DNA from: Streptomyces umbrinus
Lineage (GTDB): Bacteria; Actinomycetota; Actinomycetes; Streptomycetales; Streptomycetaceae
NCBI RefSeq assembly: GCF_030817415.1
Contig: NZ_JAUSZI010000002.1
Span: 434,001 to 498,000, forward strand
DNA length: 64,000 nt
Reading direction: 5' to 3'
Positions 1 to 9,276 of this stretch are shown one piece after another. The first letter of the stretch is position 1, and each line of letters begins with the position of its first letter. The notes beneath the pieces were generated by a model. That model saw nothing but the letters and a program-made list of their open reading frames with translations. It did no database searches and had not been told where the DNA came from. Both the position numbers and the translations under genes were made by a program.

Positions 1-281
1 TCCCTGCCCATCTCCATGCCGAACTTGGTGGCCAGCACGACTTCGTCGCGGCGCCCCTTGAGGGCGGTGCCGAGGAGCCGTTCGCCGTCACCGCGCCCGG
101 TGCCGCTCTCCCCGAACCCGCCGTACACGTCGGCGATGTCGAAGAGGGTGATCCCCGCGTCGAGAGCCGCGTGGACGACGGCCTTCGTTCCGTCCTCGTC
201 GAGTCGGGAGCCGAAGTTGTTGCCGCCGACGCCCACCACGGAGACGGCAGGGCCGCGTTCACCGAGCACGCGGTATCTCAT
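1..281 (-). CDS. Aldo/keto reductase, N-terminal part (runs off the window edge)
   Basis: Only the first 93 codons lie in the window. They read as the start of an NAD(P)H-dependent aldo/keto reductase: a first beta strand, then ALDAGITLFDIADVYGGFG with the Asp and Tyr of the family's active site, then VVLATKFGMEMG, where the catalytic Lys is expected. Family members reduce aldehydes and ketones in the cytoplasm. The ATG overlaps the stop of the aldehyde dehydrogenase in an ATGA, so the gene is the last visible member of the large catabolic operon. Substrate cannot be read from this piece. Confidence in the family is high. Confidence 0.85.
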   Translation of the reverse strand, partial: MRYRVLGERGPAVSVVGVGGNNFGSRLDEDGTKAVVHAALDAGITLFDIADVYGGFGESGTGRGDGERLLGTALKGRRDEVVLATKFGMEMGR

Positions 282-1738
282 GACCGGCTCCCGAAGCCGA
301 TGCAGACGTTCTTGGTCTGCGTGTAGCTGTCGAGTGCCGCGAGGCCCTTCTCCCGGCCCCAGCCGCTGTGCTTGTAGCCGCCGAAGGGCAGTTCCACGCC
401 GGTGCCGACGCCGGTGGCGTTGACGTAGACCTGGCCGGCCCGGATGCCCTCGGCGAGCCGCATCGCCTTGTCGATGTCACGGGTCCAGACGTAGGACGCG
501 AGGCCGTACGGGCTGTCGTTGGCGATGTCCAGGGCCTCGTCGGCGTCGTCGAACTCGATGACGGTGATGACGGGGCCGAAGATCTCCTCGCGGGCGCACC
601 GGGCGTCGTTGGTCAGGCCGGTGAGCACGGTCGGTTCGACGTAGTAGCCGTCGGCCAGGGCCGGTTCGGACGGGGCACGGCCACCGGCCCGTGCCACGGC
701 GCCCTCCTCCCGGGCCAGGTCCAGGTAGCCCAGCACCCGGTCGCGCTGCCGGGCGGCGACCAGCGGGCCGACGTCCGGGTCGGTGAGACCCGGGCCGACG
801 CGCAGTGCGGCGGCGTGGGCGACGAGCTTGTCGAGGAACTCCTCGGCGCCGCGCTGGAGCAGCAGCCGGGTGCCGGCCGAGCAGGTCTGGCCGGCGTTGC
901 CGAAGGCCGAGGCGGCGACTGCTCCGAGGGCCAGGTCGAAGTCGGCGTCGGCGAAGACGACGACCGGGGACTTGCCGCCCAGTTCCGTGACGGAGGGGAC
1001 CACGTTGGCGGCGGCAGCCTGGGCGACCTTTATGCCGGTGGGCACCGAGCCGGTGAAGGTGACCTGGTTGATGTCCGGGTGCCCGGCGAGCGCCGCGCCG
1101 GTCTCGCCGTCACCGGGGACGACGTTCAGGACGCCCGGCGGAAGGCCGCACTCCAGGGCGATCCTGCCGATCTCCAGCGGGGTGAGGGGCGCCTCCGGGG
1201 AGGGCTTGAGCACCACGGTGCAGCCCGCCGCCAGCGCGGGGGCGGAGCCCCTCGCGGTGTTCTGCAGGGGGTAGTTGAAGGGGATGATCTGGCCGGAGAC
1301 GCCGATCGGCTCTCGGACGGTGTAGTCGATGAGGCCGGGCCCGAGGGGGATCGTGGTGCCGCCGAGCTTGTCGGCGACACCCGCGTAGAACTCGAAGTAC
1401 CGGGCGGCGGCTTCGACGTCGGCCTTTGCCTGGCGCAGTGGCTTGCCGACGTCCTGGCTCTCCAGGCGGGCCAGCCGTTCGCCCTGGTAGCGGATGGCCT
1501 CCGCGATCCGGTAGAGGATGCGGCCCCGGTCGGCGGCGCGCATCGCGGCCCATTCGGGAGAGGTGAGCGCCGCGCGGGCGGCGGCCACCGCCTGGTTCAC
1601 GTCCGCCTCGCCGGCCAGGGCCACCTGGGCGACGGCCGTGCCGTTCGACGGGTCGAGGACGGTGAAGGAGCGTCCGTCGGCGGCGGGGACCTGCTTGCCG
1701 TCGATGAGCAGTTCTGTCAGCTGCGGTTCGCCGGTCAT
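278..1738 (-). CDS. NAD(P)+-dependent aldehyde dehydrogenase
   Basis: A 486-residue protein of the aldehyde dehydrogenase superfamily, which oxidises aldehydes to carboxylates in the cytoplasm. The catalytic Cys is C286 (GQTCSAGT) and the general base is E252 (TELGGKSP), 34 residues apart as usual. The cofactor region (IIPFNYPL) and the C-terminal PFGGYKHSG motif are present. The ATG overlaps the upstream deacylase stop (ATGA) and its own stop overlaps the aldo/keto reductase start, so it is translationally coupled on both sides. In this operon it most likely oxidises the aldehyde made by the aminotransferase or the FAD oxidase, much as GABA or betaine aldehyde is handled. The precise aldehyde is inferred, not shown. 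Confidence 0.93.
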   Translation of the reverse strand: MTGEPQLTELLIDGKQVPAADGRSFTVLDPSNGTAVAQVALAGEADVNQAVAAARAALTSPEWAAMRAADRGRILYRIAEAIRYQGERLARLESQDVGKPLRQAKADVEAAARYFEFYAGVADKLGGTTIPLGPGLIDYTVREPIGVSGQIIPFNYPLQNTARGSAPALAAGCTVVLKPSPEAPLTPLEIGRIALECGLPPGVLNVVPGDGETGAALAGHPDINQVTFTGSVPTGIKVAQAAAANVVPSVTELGGKSPVVVFADADFDLALGAVAASAFGNAGQTCSAGTRLLLQRGAEEFLDKLVAHAAALRVGPGLTDPDVGPLVAARQRDRVLGYLDLAREEGAVARAGGRAPSEPALADGYYVEPTVLTGLTNDARCAREEIFGPVITVIEFDDADEALDIANDSPYGLASYVWTRDIDKAMRLAEGIRAGQVYVNATGVGTGVELPFGGYKHSGWGREKGLAALDSYTQTKNVCIGFGSRS

Positions 1739-2688
1739 GGCCGGATCTCCCCCAGCACCTCGCCGAAGATGACGACCTCGTCGCCGGGGCGGACGGTGCG
1801 GATCCGGCGGACCCAGAGCACGATGCCGTCCTGCGGGGCGGTGACCTCTTCCAGCGTGTTGCCGTAGTGGTCGGTGATGGTGGCGATCAGGTCGCCTTCC
1901 TTGCAGTTCTCCCCCGGCTCGGCGCGGGCGACGAAGAAGCCGCCGGCGGCGGAGCGGGCGAAGGTGCCGGAGACGGTGGTGTAGGTGTCCCGCAGCTCCG
2001 CCTCGCCGTCGGTCATGCCGAGGCTGCGCAGTACGTTGCGGATCGAGTTCATGTGCGTCTCGACGTTGGCCTCGCGGTAGGTGCCGCCGCCGACCTCGAT
2101 GGTGATGGCGGGCTTGCCCGCCGCGAGAGCGGGGTGGCGGACCGTGCCGCCCCACTTGCCGCCCTTCCAGACCAGCTCGTGACCGGCCGCCAGTGCCAGG
2201 TCGGTTGCCAGGTCCTCGTAGCCGCCCTGGAGGATGACCAGCGGGGCGATCTCGCCGTAGGCGCCGCCGGTGTGCAGGTCGACGACGGCGTCTACGGCCG
2301 GCACGACCTGCTCGACGAACGTGGCGGCCAGCCGCTGCGAGTACGAGCCCTCCGCGTCGCCGGGGAAGATGCGGTTGAGGTTGAGGTGGTCGATGCCGCT
2401 GGCGCGGGCGGCCGCCTCGAAGGCGGGGGTGTTCATGCAGGGGATGCCGACGACGGTGCCGCGCAGGGTGGCCGGGTCGATCTCGGCGAGCACACGCCGG
2501 ACGGCCTCCTGGCCGTCGTACTCGTCGCCGTGGACGCCCGCGTCCACACACAGGACCGGGCCGTCCTGCGCGCCGTTGACGACGATGAGCGGGATGCCGA
2601 GCTCCACGCCGTAGGTGCTGGTGCCGACCGGGATGAGGCCCTGGGCGCGCTCGCCGGGGGCGACGGTCAGCGAACCGATGGAGTACAT
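1735..2688 (-). CDS. Succinylglutamate desuccinylase/aspartoacylase-family zinc deacylase (copy 1)
   Basis: A 317-residue M14-like zinc hydrolase of the AstE/aspartoacylase family, which remove acyl groups from N-acyl amines or amino acids. The metal ligands are visible: H53 and E56 in GVHGDEYDG and H139 in VVDLHTGG; NLNRIFPGD lies between. The C-terminal third is a beta-barrel-like extension (APQDGIVLWVRRI) as in DoeB-type N-acetyl-diaminobutyrate deacetylases. I chose the ATG at 2688 because GAAAGGAA precedes it; an in-frame TTG at 2703 would place the ribosome site inside the gene. It starts 24 bp after the aminotransferase and overlaps the next gene. A second deacylase lies in the same operon (8209-9276). 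The substrate is unknown; an ectoine-like pathway is one possibility but no ectoine hydrolase gene is visible. Confidence 0.85.
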   Translation of the reverse strand: MYSIGSLTVAPGERAQGLIPVGTSTYGVELGIPLIVVNGAQDGPVLCVDAGVHGDEYDGQEAVRRVLAEIDPATLRGTVVGIPCMNTPAFEAAARASGIDHLNLNRIFPGDAEGSYSQRLAATFVEQVVPAVDAVVDLHTGGAYGEIAPLVILQGGYEDLATDLALAAGHELVWKGGKWGGTVRHPALAAGKPAITIEVGGGTYREANVETHMNSIRNVLRSLGMTDGEAELRDTYTTVSGTFARSAAGGFFVARAEPGENCKEGDLIATITDHYGNTLEEVTAPQDGIVLWVRRIRTVRPGDEVVIFGEVLGEIRP

Positions 2689-2712
2689 GGGGTTCCTTTC
2701 CAAAAACGTGGA

Positions 2713-4104
2713 TCAAAGGCGGGCGGATGCCTCGGCGAGGGTGCCGGCGACGATCGCGGCGATACGGTCGAGGAGAGCGCGGTCGCTGATCAGCGGGGGC
2801 GCGATCTGGACCAGCGGCGCGGAGCGGTTGTAGACGCGGGCCAGCAGGCCGGCTTCACGCAGTCGGCGCGGGATCAGGCCGACGACCAGATCGGCCCGGG
2901 CGCGGTCGCTGAAGCCGCCGCCGTCGAGGTCGCCGACGAGTTCGCAGGAGTAGAAGAACCCGGCGCCGCGGACATCGCCGACGATTCTCAGGTCCGTGAG
3001 GGCCGCCATGCGGTTCGCCAGGTTGTCCTGGAGACCGCGGACGTTGTCCAGGATCCGGTCCCGCTCCATGATCTCCAGGTTGCGCAGGGCGATGGCCGCG
3101 CTCAGCGGGTGCCCGGCGAAGGTGTAGCCGTGGTTGAGGACCGCGCCGGGCCGGTTGATGACCTCGGCGACCTGGGTGCTCACCAGGGTGGCGCCCATCG
3201 GGGCGTATCCGGCGGTGATGCCCTTGGCGACGGTGACCATGTCCGGGCGGGCGCCGTAGAGGTCACCGCCGAACCACTCCCCGACCCGGCCGAAGGCGGT
3301 GATCACCTCGTCGGCGACGAGCAGGAAGCCGTACCGGTCGGCCAGCGCCCGCAACCCCTGCCAGTACCCCTGGGGCGGGGTGATGCAGCCGCCCCGGTTC
3401 TGCACCGGCTCGGCGATGAGCATGGCGATCGTCTCCGGGCCCTCGGCCAGGATCTCGGCCTCCAGCTCGGCCAGCAGGTGCGCGGTGAAGGCGGTGTCGT
3501 CGGCGAACTCCGGTGCCAGACCGAAGCGGCTGGTGTTCGACACGAACCGGGTGTCGATCGCCGGCGGTCCGTACGGGTCCGTCAGGCCGGGGTCGTCGGT
3601 GAGGGACAGGGCCCCGATGGTCAGGCCGTGGTAGGCGCCCCGCCGGGCGATCGCCTTGGTGCGGCCGGGTTCGCCGTTCAGGGCGTGGTGGCGGCGGGCG
3701 ATCTTCCAGGCGGTCTCCACTGCTTCGGCGCCGCCGCCGCAGAAGAAGGTGTGCTCGATGTCGACGGGGGCGATCCGGGACAGCCGCTCGGCGAGTTCGA
3801 TCGCCGTCGGGTGCGCGGAGCCGGTCCACAGCGGGCTGTAGCACAGCTCGCGCAGTTGCTTCTCCGCCGCCTCGGCGAACTCGGGGCCGTAGGAGTAGCC
3901 GAGCTGGCAGCAGTACAGCCCGGACAGGCCGTCGATGTAGCGCCTGCCGTCGACGTCCTCGACGTACGGGCCCTCCCCGCACCGGACGACGAAGAGGTCC
4001 TCGCCCTCCGGGCCCAGCGAACCGTTGGGGGTCATGTGGAGCAGCAGGTGCCGGGCCGCAGTGGCGGACAGTTCACCGGCCGAAGCGCGGGTGCTGGTGA
4101 TCAT
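2713..4104 (-). CDS. Class III PLP-dependent aminotransferase
   Basis: A 463-residue class III (omega) aminotransferase, cytoplasmic, moving an amino group from an amine to a keto acid and leaving an aldehyde or ketone. The PLP lysine is K294 in TVAKGITAGYAPMG, preceded by the LLVADEVITAFGR motif whose Asp binds the pyridine nitrogen; the aromatic-rich YCCQLGYSYGP start and ARRGAYHGLT loop are typical of the family. The ATG overlaps the last permease gene by ATGA. Placement between a polyamine-type importer and an aldehyde dehydrogenase suggests it transaminates a terminal amine of the imported compound, with the dehydrogenase taking the aldehyde. Class III members have varied substrates, so putrescine, diaminobutyrate or beta-alanine-like amines are all possible. 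Confidence 0.9.
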   Translation of the reverse strand: MITSTRASAGELSATAARHLLLHMTPNGSLGPEGEDLFVVRCGEGPYVEDVDGRRYIDGLSGLYCCQLGYSYGPEFAEAAEKQLRELCYSPLWTGSAHPTAIELAERLSRIAPVDIEHTFFCGGGAEAVETAWKIARRHHALNGEPGRTKAIARRGAYHGLTIGALSLTDDPGLTDPYGPPAIDTRFVSNTSRFGLAPEFADDTAFTAHLLAELEAEILAEGPETIAMLIAEPVQNRGGCITPPQGYWQGLRALADRYGFLLVADEVITAFGRVGEWFGGDLYGARPDMVTVAKGITAGYAPMGATLVSTQVAEVINRPGAVLNHGYTFAGHPLSAAIALRNLEIMERDRILDNVRGLQDNLANRMAALTDLRIVGDVRGAGFFYSCELVGDLDGGGFSDRARADLVVGLIPRRLREAGLLARVYNRSAPLVQIAPPLISDRALLDRIAAIVAGTLAEASARL

Positions 4105-4964
4105 GACGCCTCGCTCCCCGCGGACAGACCCGTCCCCGGCTCCGTCGGCAGCAGACCGTCCTGTTTGCCGACGCCCAGTCGGCGCACCGCCGCGACCAGG
4201 ACCAGCGCCACGACGGCGACCGCGATGAGCAGCGCGCTGACGGCCGTCACCGACGGGTCGACATCGAACTGGAGGACGTTGAACATCTGGACGGGCAGGG
4301 TCGTGGTGTCCACCGAGGACAGGAACATGGAGATGAAGAACTCGTCGAAGCTGGTGATGAAGGAGAAGATCGCGGCGGCGATCATCCCGGGCATGGCCAA
4401 CGGGAGCGTGATGCGCCGGGCGACGGTGAGACGACCGGCGCCCATGCTGGCCGCCGCGTCCTCCAGCCGTTCGTCGATGCCCTGCAACGTGGCCATGAGG
4501 ATCATCACGGCGATCGGCGAGGCCAGCACGGTGTGGCCCAGCGCGAGGGCGATCGGACTGCCGAGCATCGAGGCCGGCTCGAAGAGAAGAAACAGGCCAA
4601 GGGCGATGACGACCTGCGGGATCACCAGGGGCGCCAGGACCAGGCCGTAGACGGCCGAGCGCAGCGGCAGCTTGCTGCGCACCAGGGCGGTCGCCGCGGT
4701 CATGCCCAGGACGAGCGAGAACACGGTGGTCAGCGAAGCGACCAGGGCACTCAGGGAGAGCGCGGCCGGCCACTTGCTGCCGTCGGCGAACAGCTGCTCG
4801 TACCAGCCGAGCGTCCAGGAGTCCGGCGGGAAGGACCCGAACGCGTCGCTGCCGAAGGAGGTCACGACGATGAGGACGATCGGCAGGGCGAGGAAGAGCA
4901 GTACCAGCGTGGACAGGACCGTCAGGACGATCCGCCCCGTCAGTGTGGAACGCAGCGCGATCAT
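4101..4964 (-). CDS. ABC importer inner-membrane permease, PotC-like
   Basis: A 287-residue permease of the polyamine/spermidine type (PotC position). It has about six hydrophobic segments, beginning with VLTVLSTLVLLFLALPIVLIV, and the EAA loop that contacts the ATPase (DAASMGAGRLTVARRITLPL). The ATG overlaps the stop of the preceding permease (ATGA) and its stop overlaps the aminotransferase start. Together with the neighbouring permease, ATPase and binding protein it makes a complete importer. Members carry polyamines, or in other clusters opines, phosphonates and related cations; the ligand here is not known. Confidence 0.92.
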   Translation of the reverse strand: MIALRSTLTGRIVLTVLSTLVLLFLALPIVLIVVTSFGSDAFGSFPPDSWTLGWYEQLFADGSKWPAALSLSALVASLTTVFSLVLGMTAATALVRSKLPLRSAVYGLVLAPLVIPQVVIALGLFLLFEPASMLGSPIALALGHTVLASPIAVMILMATLQGIDERLEDAAASMGAGRLTVARRITLPLAMPGMIAAAIFSFITSFDEFFISMFLSSVDTTTLPVQMFNVLQFDVDPSVTAVSALLIAVAVVALVLVAAVRRLGVGKQDGLLPTEPGTGLSAGSEAS

Positions 4965-5893
4965 GACGTACCCCTGTTCTTCGCTGCCTCGCCGACGACC
5001 TTGATCAGCCGCAGCAGGAGCAGACCCGCGAAGGTGAGGAGCAGCAGGATGATGCCGAGCGCGGCGGCGCCGTTCCACTGGCTCTGTTTCATCACCTGCT
5101 CGCTGATGAGCGAGGCGACCATGGTCTGCTTCGGGCCACCCATCAGGGCAGGAGTGAGGTAGTAGCCGAGGCAGAGGATGAAACACAGGATGCCCGCGTT
5201 GATCAGGCCGGGAGCGACCATCGGCAGGTAGACCCGGCGGAAGATCGTCAGCCGTCCCGCGCCCATGCTGGCTGCGGCGGCCGGCAGCCGGCGGTCGATG
5301 CCCTTCATGACCGCGTACAGCAGCAGCACGGTGTACGGCAGCATCACCGAGGTGGTGCCGATGACCACGCCGAGTTCGTTGTAGAGCATCTGGAACGGAG
5401 CACCCGGGACGTCCAGGTCCGTCAGAGCGTTGTTGATGACGCCGTGTTCACCGAGCAGGATGATCCAGCCGTAGGTGCGCACCAGGGCGCTGATGAAGTG
5501 CGGCACGATGACGATGATCATCACCAGGCCTGCCCACATCGGCTTGAGCCGGGAGACGGCGGCAGCCAGCATGAAGCCGATGACCAGGCTGAGCAGCGAG
5601 GTCTCGGCGGAGATCCGCAGAGTGGTGAGGAGGACCTTCAGGTTGGAGCCCTGGAGGGCGTTCGCGTACCAGTGCAGCGTCCAGCCACCGTCCTCGCTCT
5701 TGAGGCTGAGGAGCAGGGTGCTGAAGATCGGGTAGACGAACAGCACCAGCAGATAGACGACCACGGGGGCGGCGTTGAGCAGCCCGAAGCGGGTGCGGCG
5801 CTCGGACAGCGCGCGGCGCAGCCGTCCCTGGGAGGCCGCGGGGGCCTTGGGACCCGGGGCAGGAGGCGCGGGGGCGAGAACGGATCCGGCCAT
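4961..5893 (-). CDS. ABC importer inner-membrane permease, PotB-like
   Basis: A 310-residue permease, partner of the following gene. After a Pro/Ala-rich cytoplasmic tail of about 35 residues it shows NAAPVVVYLLVLFVYPIFST as first membrane helix and five more, with the EAA loop AAASMGAGRLTIFRRVYLPM. The start is ATG 5893 because AGGAGG sits 8 nt upstream; an in-frame GTG three codons earlier would overlap that site. It begins 1 nt after the ATPase stop. Product: one half of the membrane channel of a PotABCD-like importer. Confidence 0.92.
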   Translation of the reverse strand: MAGSVLAPAPPAPGPKAPAASQGRLRRALSERRTRFGLLNAAPVVVYLLVLFVYPIFSTLLLSLKSEDGGWTLHWYANALQGSNLKVLLTTLRISAETSLLSLVIGFMLAAAVSRLKPMWAGLVMIIVIVPHFISALVRTYGWIILLGEHGVINNALTDLDVPGAPFQMLYNELGVVIGTTSVMLPYTVLLLYAVMKGIDRRLPAAAASMGAGRLTIFRRVYLPMVAPGLINAGILCFILCLGYYLTPALMGGPKQTMVASLISEQVMKQSQWNGAAALGIILLLLTFAGLLLLRLIKVVGEAAKNRGTS

Positions 5894-5894
5894 G

Positions 5895-7040
5895 TCACCC
5901 ACCTCCTTCCACCGCGAACACGCTGACGTCGTCGGGATCGGCGGTCAGGCTGACCTGTTCGCCGATGACCGGGGCCTGTCCGGCCGGGAGTTCCAGCCGT
6001 ACGAGGCCGGTGGCGGCGTCGCCCGCCGGGCGGACGGTGACGCGGACGAGGGTTCCCACATAGGTGACCGTCTCGACGGTCCCGGTACAGAACCCGTCGC
6101 CCGGCGTACACAGCCGGAGCCGGCCCGGCTGCACCGCGGCCCGTATCTGGGCTCCCTCCGCTCCCCCCTGCGAGCGGGCGTTGAGCAGGCCTCCCGTGTC
6201 CAGCCGTACGAGGGTCTGCTCGGACGTCTGCTGCTGGACGGTGCCGGGGAGGAAGTTGGCCGCGCCGAGGAAGTCGGCGACGAACGGGGTGCGCGGGCGC
6301 TCGAAGAGCTCGCGCGGGGTGTCGAACTGGTCGATCAGTCCGTCCCGCATCACCGCGATACGGTCGGACAGGACCAAGGCCTCCTCCTGGTCGTGCGTCA
6401 CGTAGATGACGGTCAGGCCGAGTTCCTGCTGGATGCGCTTGATCTCGGTCTGTAGCTGGTCGCGCAGCTTCTTGTCGAGCGCGCCGAGCGGCTCGTCCAT
6501 GAGGATGACCGGCGGCCGGTAGACCAGCGCCCGGCAGAGCGCGACACGCTGTTGCTGGCCGCCGGACAGCTCGCGGGGCCGGCGGCGGGCCATGGCCGAG
6601 AGTCCGGCGATCTCCAGGGTCTCGCCGACCCGGCGGCGCAGCTCCGCCTTGGGCACACCGCGCAGTTGGAGCGGGAAGGCGACGTTCTCCCAGACCGTCA
6701 TGTGCGGGAAGAGCAGGTACTGCTGGAAGACGAAGCCGAGGCCGCGTTTCTGCGGGGCGAGGCGGGTCACGTCACGGCCGCCGACGACGATGCTGCCGGA
6801 GTCGGGCTCGCAGAACCCGGCGATCATCATCAGGGTGGTGGTCTTGCCGGAGCCGGAGGACCCCAGGAAGGTGACGAACTCGCCGCCCGCGATCTCCATC
6901 GAGACCGTGTCGACAGCGGTCAGGCCGCTGTACGTCTTGCGCAGGTCCGTGACGGAGAGGGGTTTTCCGGTACCGGTCCCCGGCGGCGGGGAGACCGCCG
7001 GGGACGAAGCGTGCTGGGACTTCAGGTTCAGCTCAGGCAT
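5895..7040 (-). CDS. ABC importer ATPase, PotA-like with TOBE domain
   Basis: A 381-residue ATP-binding subunit that powers the importer. Walker A is GSSGSGKTT (60-68), signature LSGGQQQR from residue 158, Walker B ILMDEP about 179-184, and the switch histidine follows in YVTHDQEEA. A C-terminal TOBE-like beta domain occupies roughly residues 275-375, as in PotA and UgpC-type ATPases. A proline-rich N-terminal leader of about 27 residues is longer than usual. The start overlaps the binding-protein stop by 8 nt, so the transporter genes are translated as a coupled set. Confidence 0.94.
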   Translation of the reverse strand: MPELNLKSQHASSPAVSPPPGTGTGKPLSVTDLRKTYSGLTAVDTVSMEIAGGEFVTFLGSSGSGKTTTLMMIAGFCEPDSGSIVVGGRDVTRLAPQKRGLGFVFQQYLLFPHMTVWENVAFPLQLRGVPKAELRRRVGETLEIAGLSAMARRRPRELSGGQQQRVALCRALVYRPPVILMDEPLGALDKKLRDQLQTEIKRIQQELGLTVIYVTHDQEEALVLSDRIAVMRDGLIDQFDTPRELFERPRTPFVADFLGAANFLPGTVQQQTSEQTLVRLDTGGLLNARSQGGAEGAQIRAAVQPGRLRLCTPGDGFCTGTVETVTYVGTLVRVTVRPAGDAATGLVRLELPAGQAPVIGEQVSLTADPDDVSVFAVEGGG

Positions 7041-8139
7041 TGACCCACTCCTGCCAGCGCTTGGACACGGCCGCCTCGTTCTTGATCCACCACTCGACGT
7101 CCAGGTCGAACCCGGACTTCAGGTGCTCGGGCGAGCTGGCCAGGTTGTCGGTGGCGGCCGAGGAGAGCTTCTTGTAGGCGGCGGGCACCACCGGGGCCAT
7201 CGGATAGACCTCGGCGTAGGCGGCCTGGATGTCGGGCCGCAGTGCGAAGTCGACGAGCTGGTAGGCGGCATCGAGGTTCGCGGCCCCCTTGGGGATGCAG
7301 AAGCCGTTGCTCTGCCGGCGGGCGCCGTTCCACTGGTAGGCGAGCGGCGAGCCGCCCTTGATCAGGGCGTCGAGACGGCCGTGCCACACGCTCGTGGCGA
7401 CAACCTCCTCGCGGCCCAGCAGGACGCCGGGCAGGGCACCGGTGTCCCAGTACTTGCGGACGGAACCCCTGATGTTGTCGAGGGACTTGAAGGCGCGCTC
7501 CACATCAAGGGGGTACAGCTTGTCCAGGGGCACGCCGTCGGCCAGGAGGGCGAACTCCAGTTCGGGCAGATCGGCGTCGCGGGCCTGGAGGGCGCGGCTC
7601 CCCTTGAACGCCTTGGTGTCCCAGAAGTCCGCCCAACTTTCAGGCTTCTTGCCGTCGAACGCGTCGGTGCGGTACGCCATGACGCTGGCCCAGTAGTTCT
7701 TGCCGACGCCGTGGGACATCATCAGGGACTCGGCGATGCCCGCATTCCTGGTGCTCTTCAGCCGGTCGTAGTCGAGCGCCTCGGTCGCGTCCTCGTCCTT
7801 GAAGCGCACCACGTCGGCCATCGAGGTGTCGATCACATCGAACTGCGGGCGGCCCTGCTTGATCTGGGCGAGCAGCTGCGCGTACGCGATGTTCACCACC
7901 TTGATCTGGATGCCGGTCTCCTTGGTGAACGCGTCGTAGACCGCCTTCTGGTTGGCCTCGCCGTACGTGCCACCGCTGTTGCGCACGACGAGCGTCTTGG
8001 AGCTCTTGCCGCTGCCGGCGGTCGTGCTGCGGCTGCTTCCGGTGCCACAGGCACTCAGGGCGGACGCGGCGGCGAGACCCGCCGTGACTCCACCGACTCC
8101 GCGCAGGAACAGCCGACGGTCTATCCGGGCGTCTCTCAT
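7033..8139 (-). CDS. ABC importer substrate-binding lipoprotein, PotD-like
   Basis: A 368-residue extracytoplasmic binding protein of the PotD/PotF class. The N terminus carries a twin-arginine motif (RRLFLRG, residues 8-14) and a lipobox LSAC with Cys31, so the protein is probably Tat-exported and lipid-anchored. After a Ser/Thr/Gly linker the fold begins at LVVRNSGGTYGEAN, typical of iron(III)/polyamine binding proteins. The ATG has AGGAGG 6 nt upstream. It lies 69 bp after the second deacylase, the largest gap in the operon, so an internal promoter is possible. It should define the ligand of the pathway; this cannot be read by eye. Confidence 0.9.
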   Translation of the reverse strand: MRDARIDRRLFLRGVGGVTAGLAAASALSACGTGSSRSTTAGSGKSSKTLVVRNSGGTYGEANQKAVYDAFTKETGIQIKVVNIAYAQLLAQIKQGRPQFDVIDTSMADVVRFKDEDATEALDYDRLKSTRNAGIAESLMMSHGVGKNYWASVMAYRTDAFDGKKPESWADFWDTKAFKGSRALQARDADLPELEFALLADGVPLDKLYPLDVERAFKSLDNIRGSVRKYWDTGALPGVLLGREEVVATSVWHGRLDALIKGGSPLAYQWNGARRQSNGFCIPKGAANLDAAYQLVDFALRPDIQAAYAEVYPMAPVVPAAYKKLSSAATDNLASSPEHLKSGFDLDVEWWIKNEAAVSKRWQEWVNA

Positions 8140-8208
8140 GGTGTGCCTCCTGGGGTGGTGCTGCTGGGAAGGGGGGGCAGGGGGTGTGGGGCGCTGCGGG
8201 CGGGGGCG

Positions 8209-9276
8209 CTACGGGCGGGGGGCCGCCTCGTCGGATCCGTGGCCCGCGCCGGGAGTACGGAGGGTGTCGGGGCTCGGAGCCGTGGCGGGGTCCCACGGCA
8301 CGGCGAGGGCGGCGAGTTCGGCGCCGGGGGCGACGGTGAGACCGTGCATGCCGTAGAAGACGCGTCCACCGGCCGGCGCGTGGACCGTGTGCTCCGTGCC
8401 GTCGGCCGGGTCGACGATGCGGCCCAGGAGGTCACCCTCGGCTACTTCGCCGATGACGTCGGCGTCGAAGGAGAACTCCGGGTACCACAGGCCGGTGGCC
8501 TCGGCGGTGACGCCGGCAGACCAGACCCACTCGCGGATCGGGGCCGGGGCGGAGCCGTTCTGGTCGAGGACGCCCAGGTGGCGCAGTGCCGTGAGGAGGC
8601 CGTCGACGCGGCGGAGGGCCGTGGGTTCGTCCCGCTGCCCGAGTGAGCCCACCTCGACCAGGACCGCCGAGATGCCCCGGCGGGCGGCGGCCGCGTGGCT
8701 GTTGCCGCCGTCGGCCTTCAGTCCGAGGATGACGTCCTCGATGCCGAAGGAGCCTGCCAGTTCGGCCGTGGCCTTGTCGAGGTCCGGGTCACCGGTGAGG
8801 CGGTAGCCGACGAAGTCGCTCAGAACCTGGTCGATGCCGCCGCAGTGCAGGTCGATGTAGACGTCGGCGCCGTCGACGAGATGGGCGAAGAGCCAGGCGG
8901 CCAACCGCTCGGTGGGGCCGCCGGCCAGGTCGCCGGGGAAGACGCGGTTGAGGTTCACGCCGTCGACCGGGGAGATGTTGAGCCGGCCCTGGTACACGGC
9001 GGGCGGGTTGGCGACGGGGCAGATGATCACCTGCCCGTGCACCTCGCGGGGGTCCAGTGCGTCAGCCAGTCGTACGACGGCGTCGATGGGCGTGAACTCG
9101 CCGCCGTGCACGCCCGCGGTGATGACGACCCGCGGGCCGGGGCGGGAACCGTTGACCAGCGTCAGCGGAATGTCCGCGGTGAGGGTGCCGAGGTCGGCCT
9201 GGAGAGTGCCGCGGGCCTTGGTGCCGGGCTGGGCCTCAAGGGAGCTCACGGACAGGGTGGTGTCGTTCATGGTCAT
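8209..9276 (-). CDS. Succinylglutamate desuccinylase/aspartoacylase-family zinc deacylase (copy 2)
   Basis: A 355-residue M14-like zinc hydrolase, paralogous in family but clearly divergent from the copy at 1735-2688. Metal ligands are H57 and E60 (GVHGGE) and H144 (IDLHCGG); NLNRVFPGD is shared with copy 1. The last 25 residues are Pro/Ala-rich and look disordered. I take the ATG at 9276 because it overlaps the oxidase stop as ATGA; a second ATG lies two codons in. Two deacylases in one operon suggest two acyl groups, two positions of one substrate, or two related substrates. Confidence 0.85.
   Translation of the reverse strand: MTMNDTTLSVSSLEAQPGTKARGTLQADLGTLTADIPLTLVNGSRPGPRVVITAGVHGGEFTPIDAVVRLADALDPREVHGQVIICPVANPPAVYQGRLNISPVDGVNLNRVFPGDLAGGPTERLAAWLFAHLVDGADVYIDLHCGGIDQVLSDFVGYRLTGDPDLDKATAELAGSFGIEDVILGLKADGGNSHAAAARRGISAVLVEVGSLGQRDEPTALRRVDGLLTALRHLGVLDQNGSAPAPIREWVWSAGVTAEATGLWYPEFSFDADVIGEVAEGDLLGRIVDPADGTEHTVHAPAGGRVFYGMHGLTVAPGAELAALAVPWDPATAPSPDTLRTPGAGHGSDEAAPRP

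Noticed and set aside
278..2716. 812-codon open frame joining the aldehyde dehydrogenase to an Arg/His-rich N-terminal part
   Set aside because: The first ~325 codons are an out-of-frame reading of the deacylase gene; the real start is ATG 1738 in an ATGA overlap.
1867..4650. 927-codon open frame on the plus strand
   Set aside because: It is antisense to the deacylase, aminotransferase and permease genes, is Gly/Val/Asp-rich without motifs, and arises from high GC at third positions.
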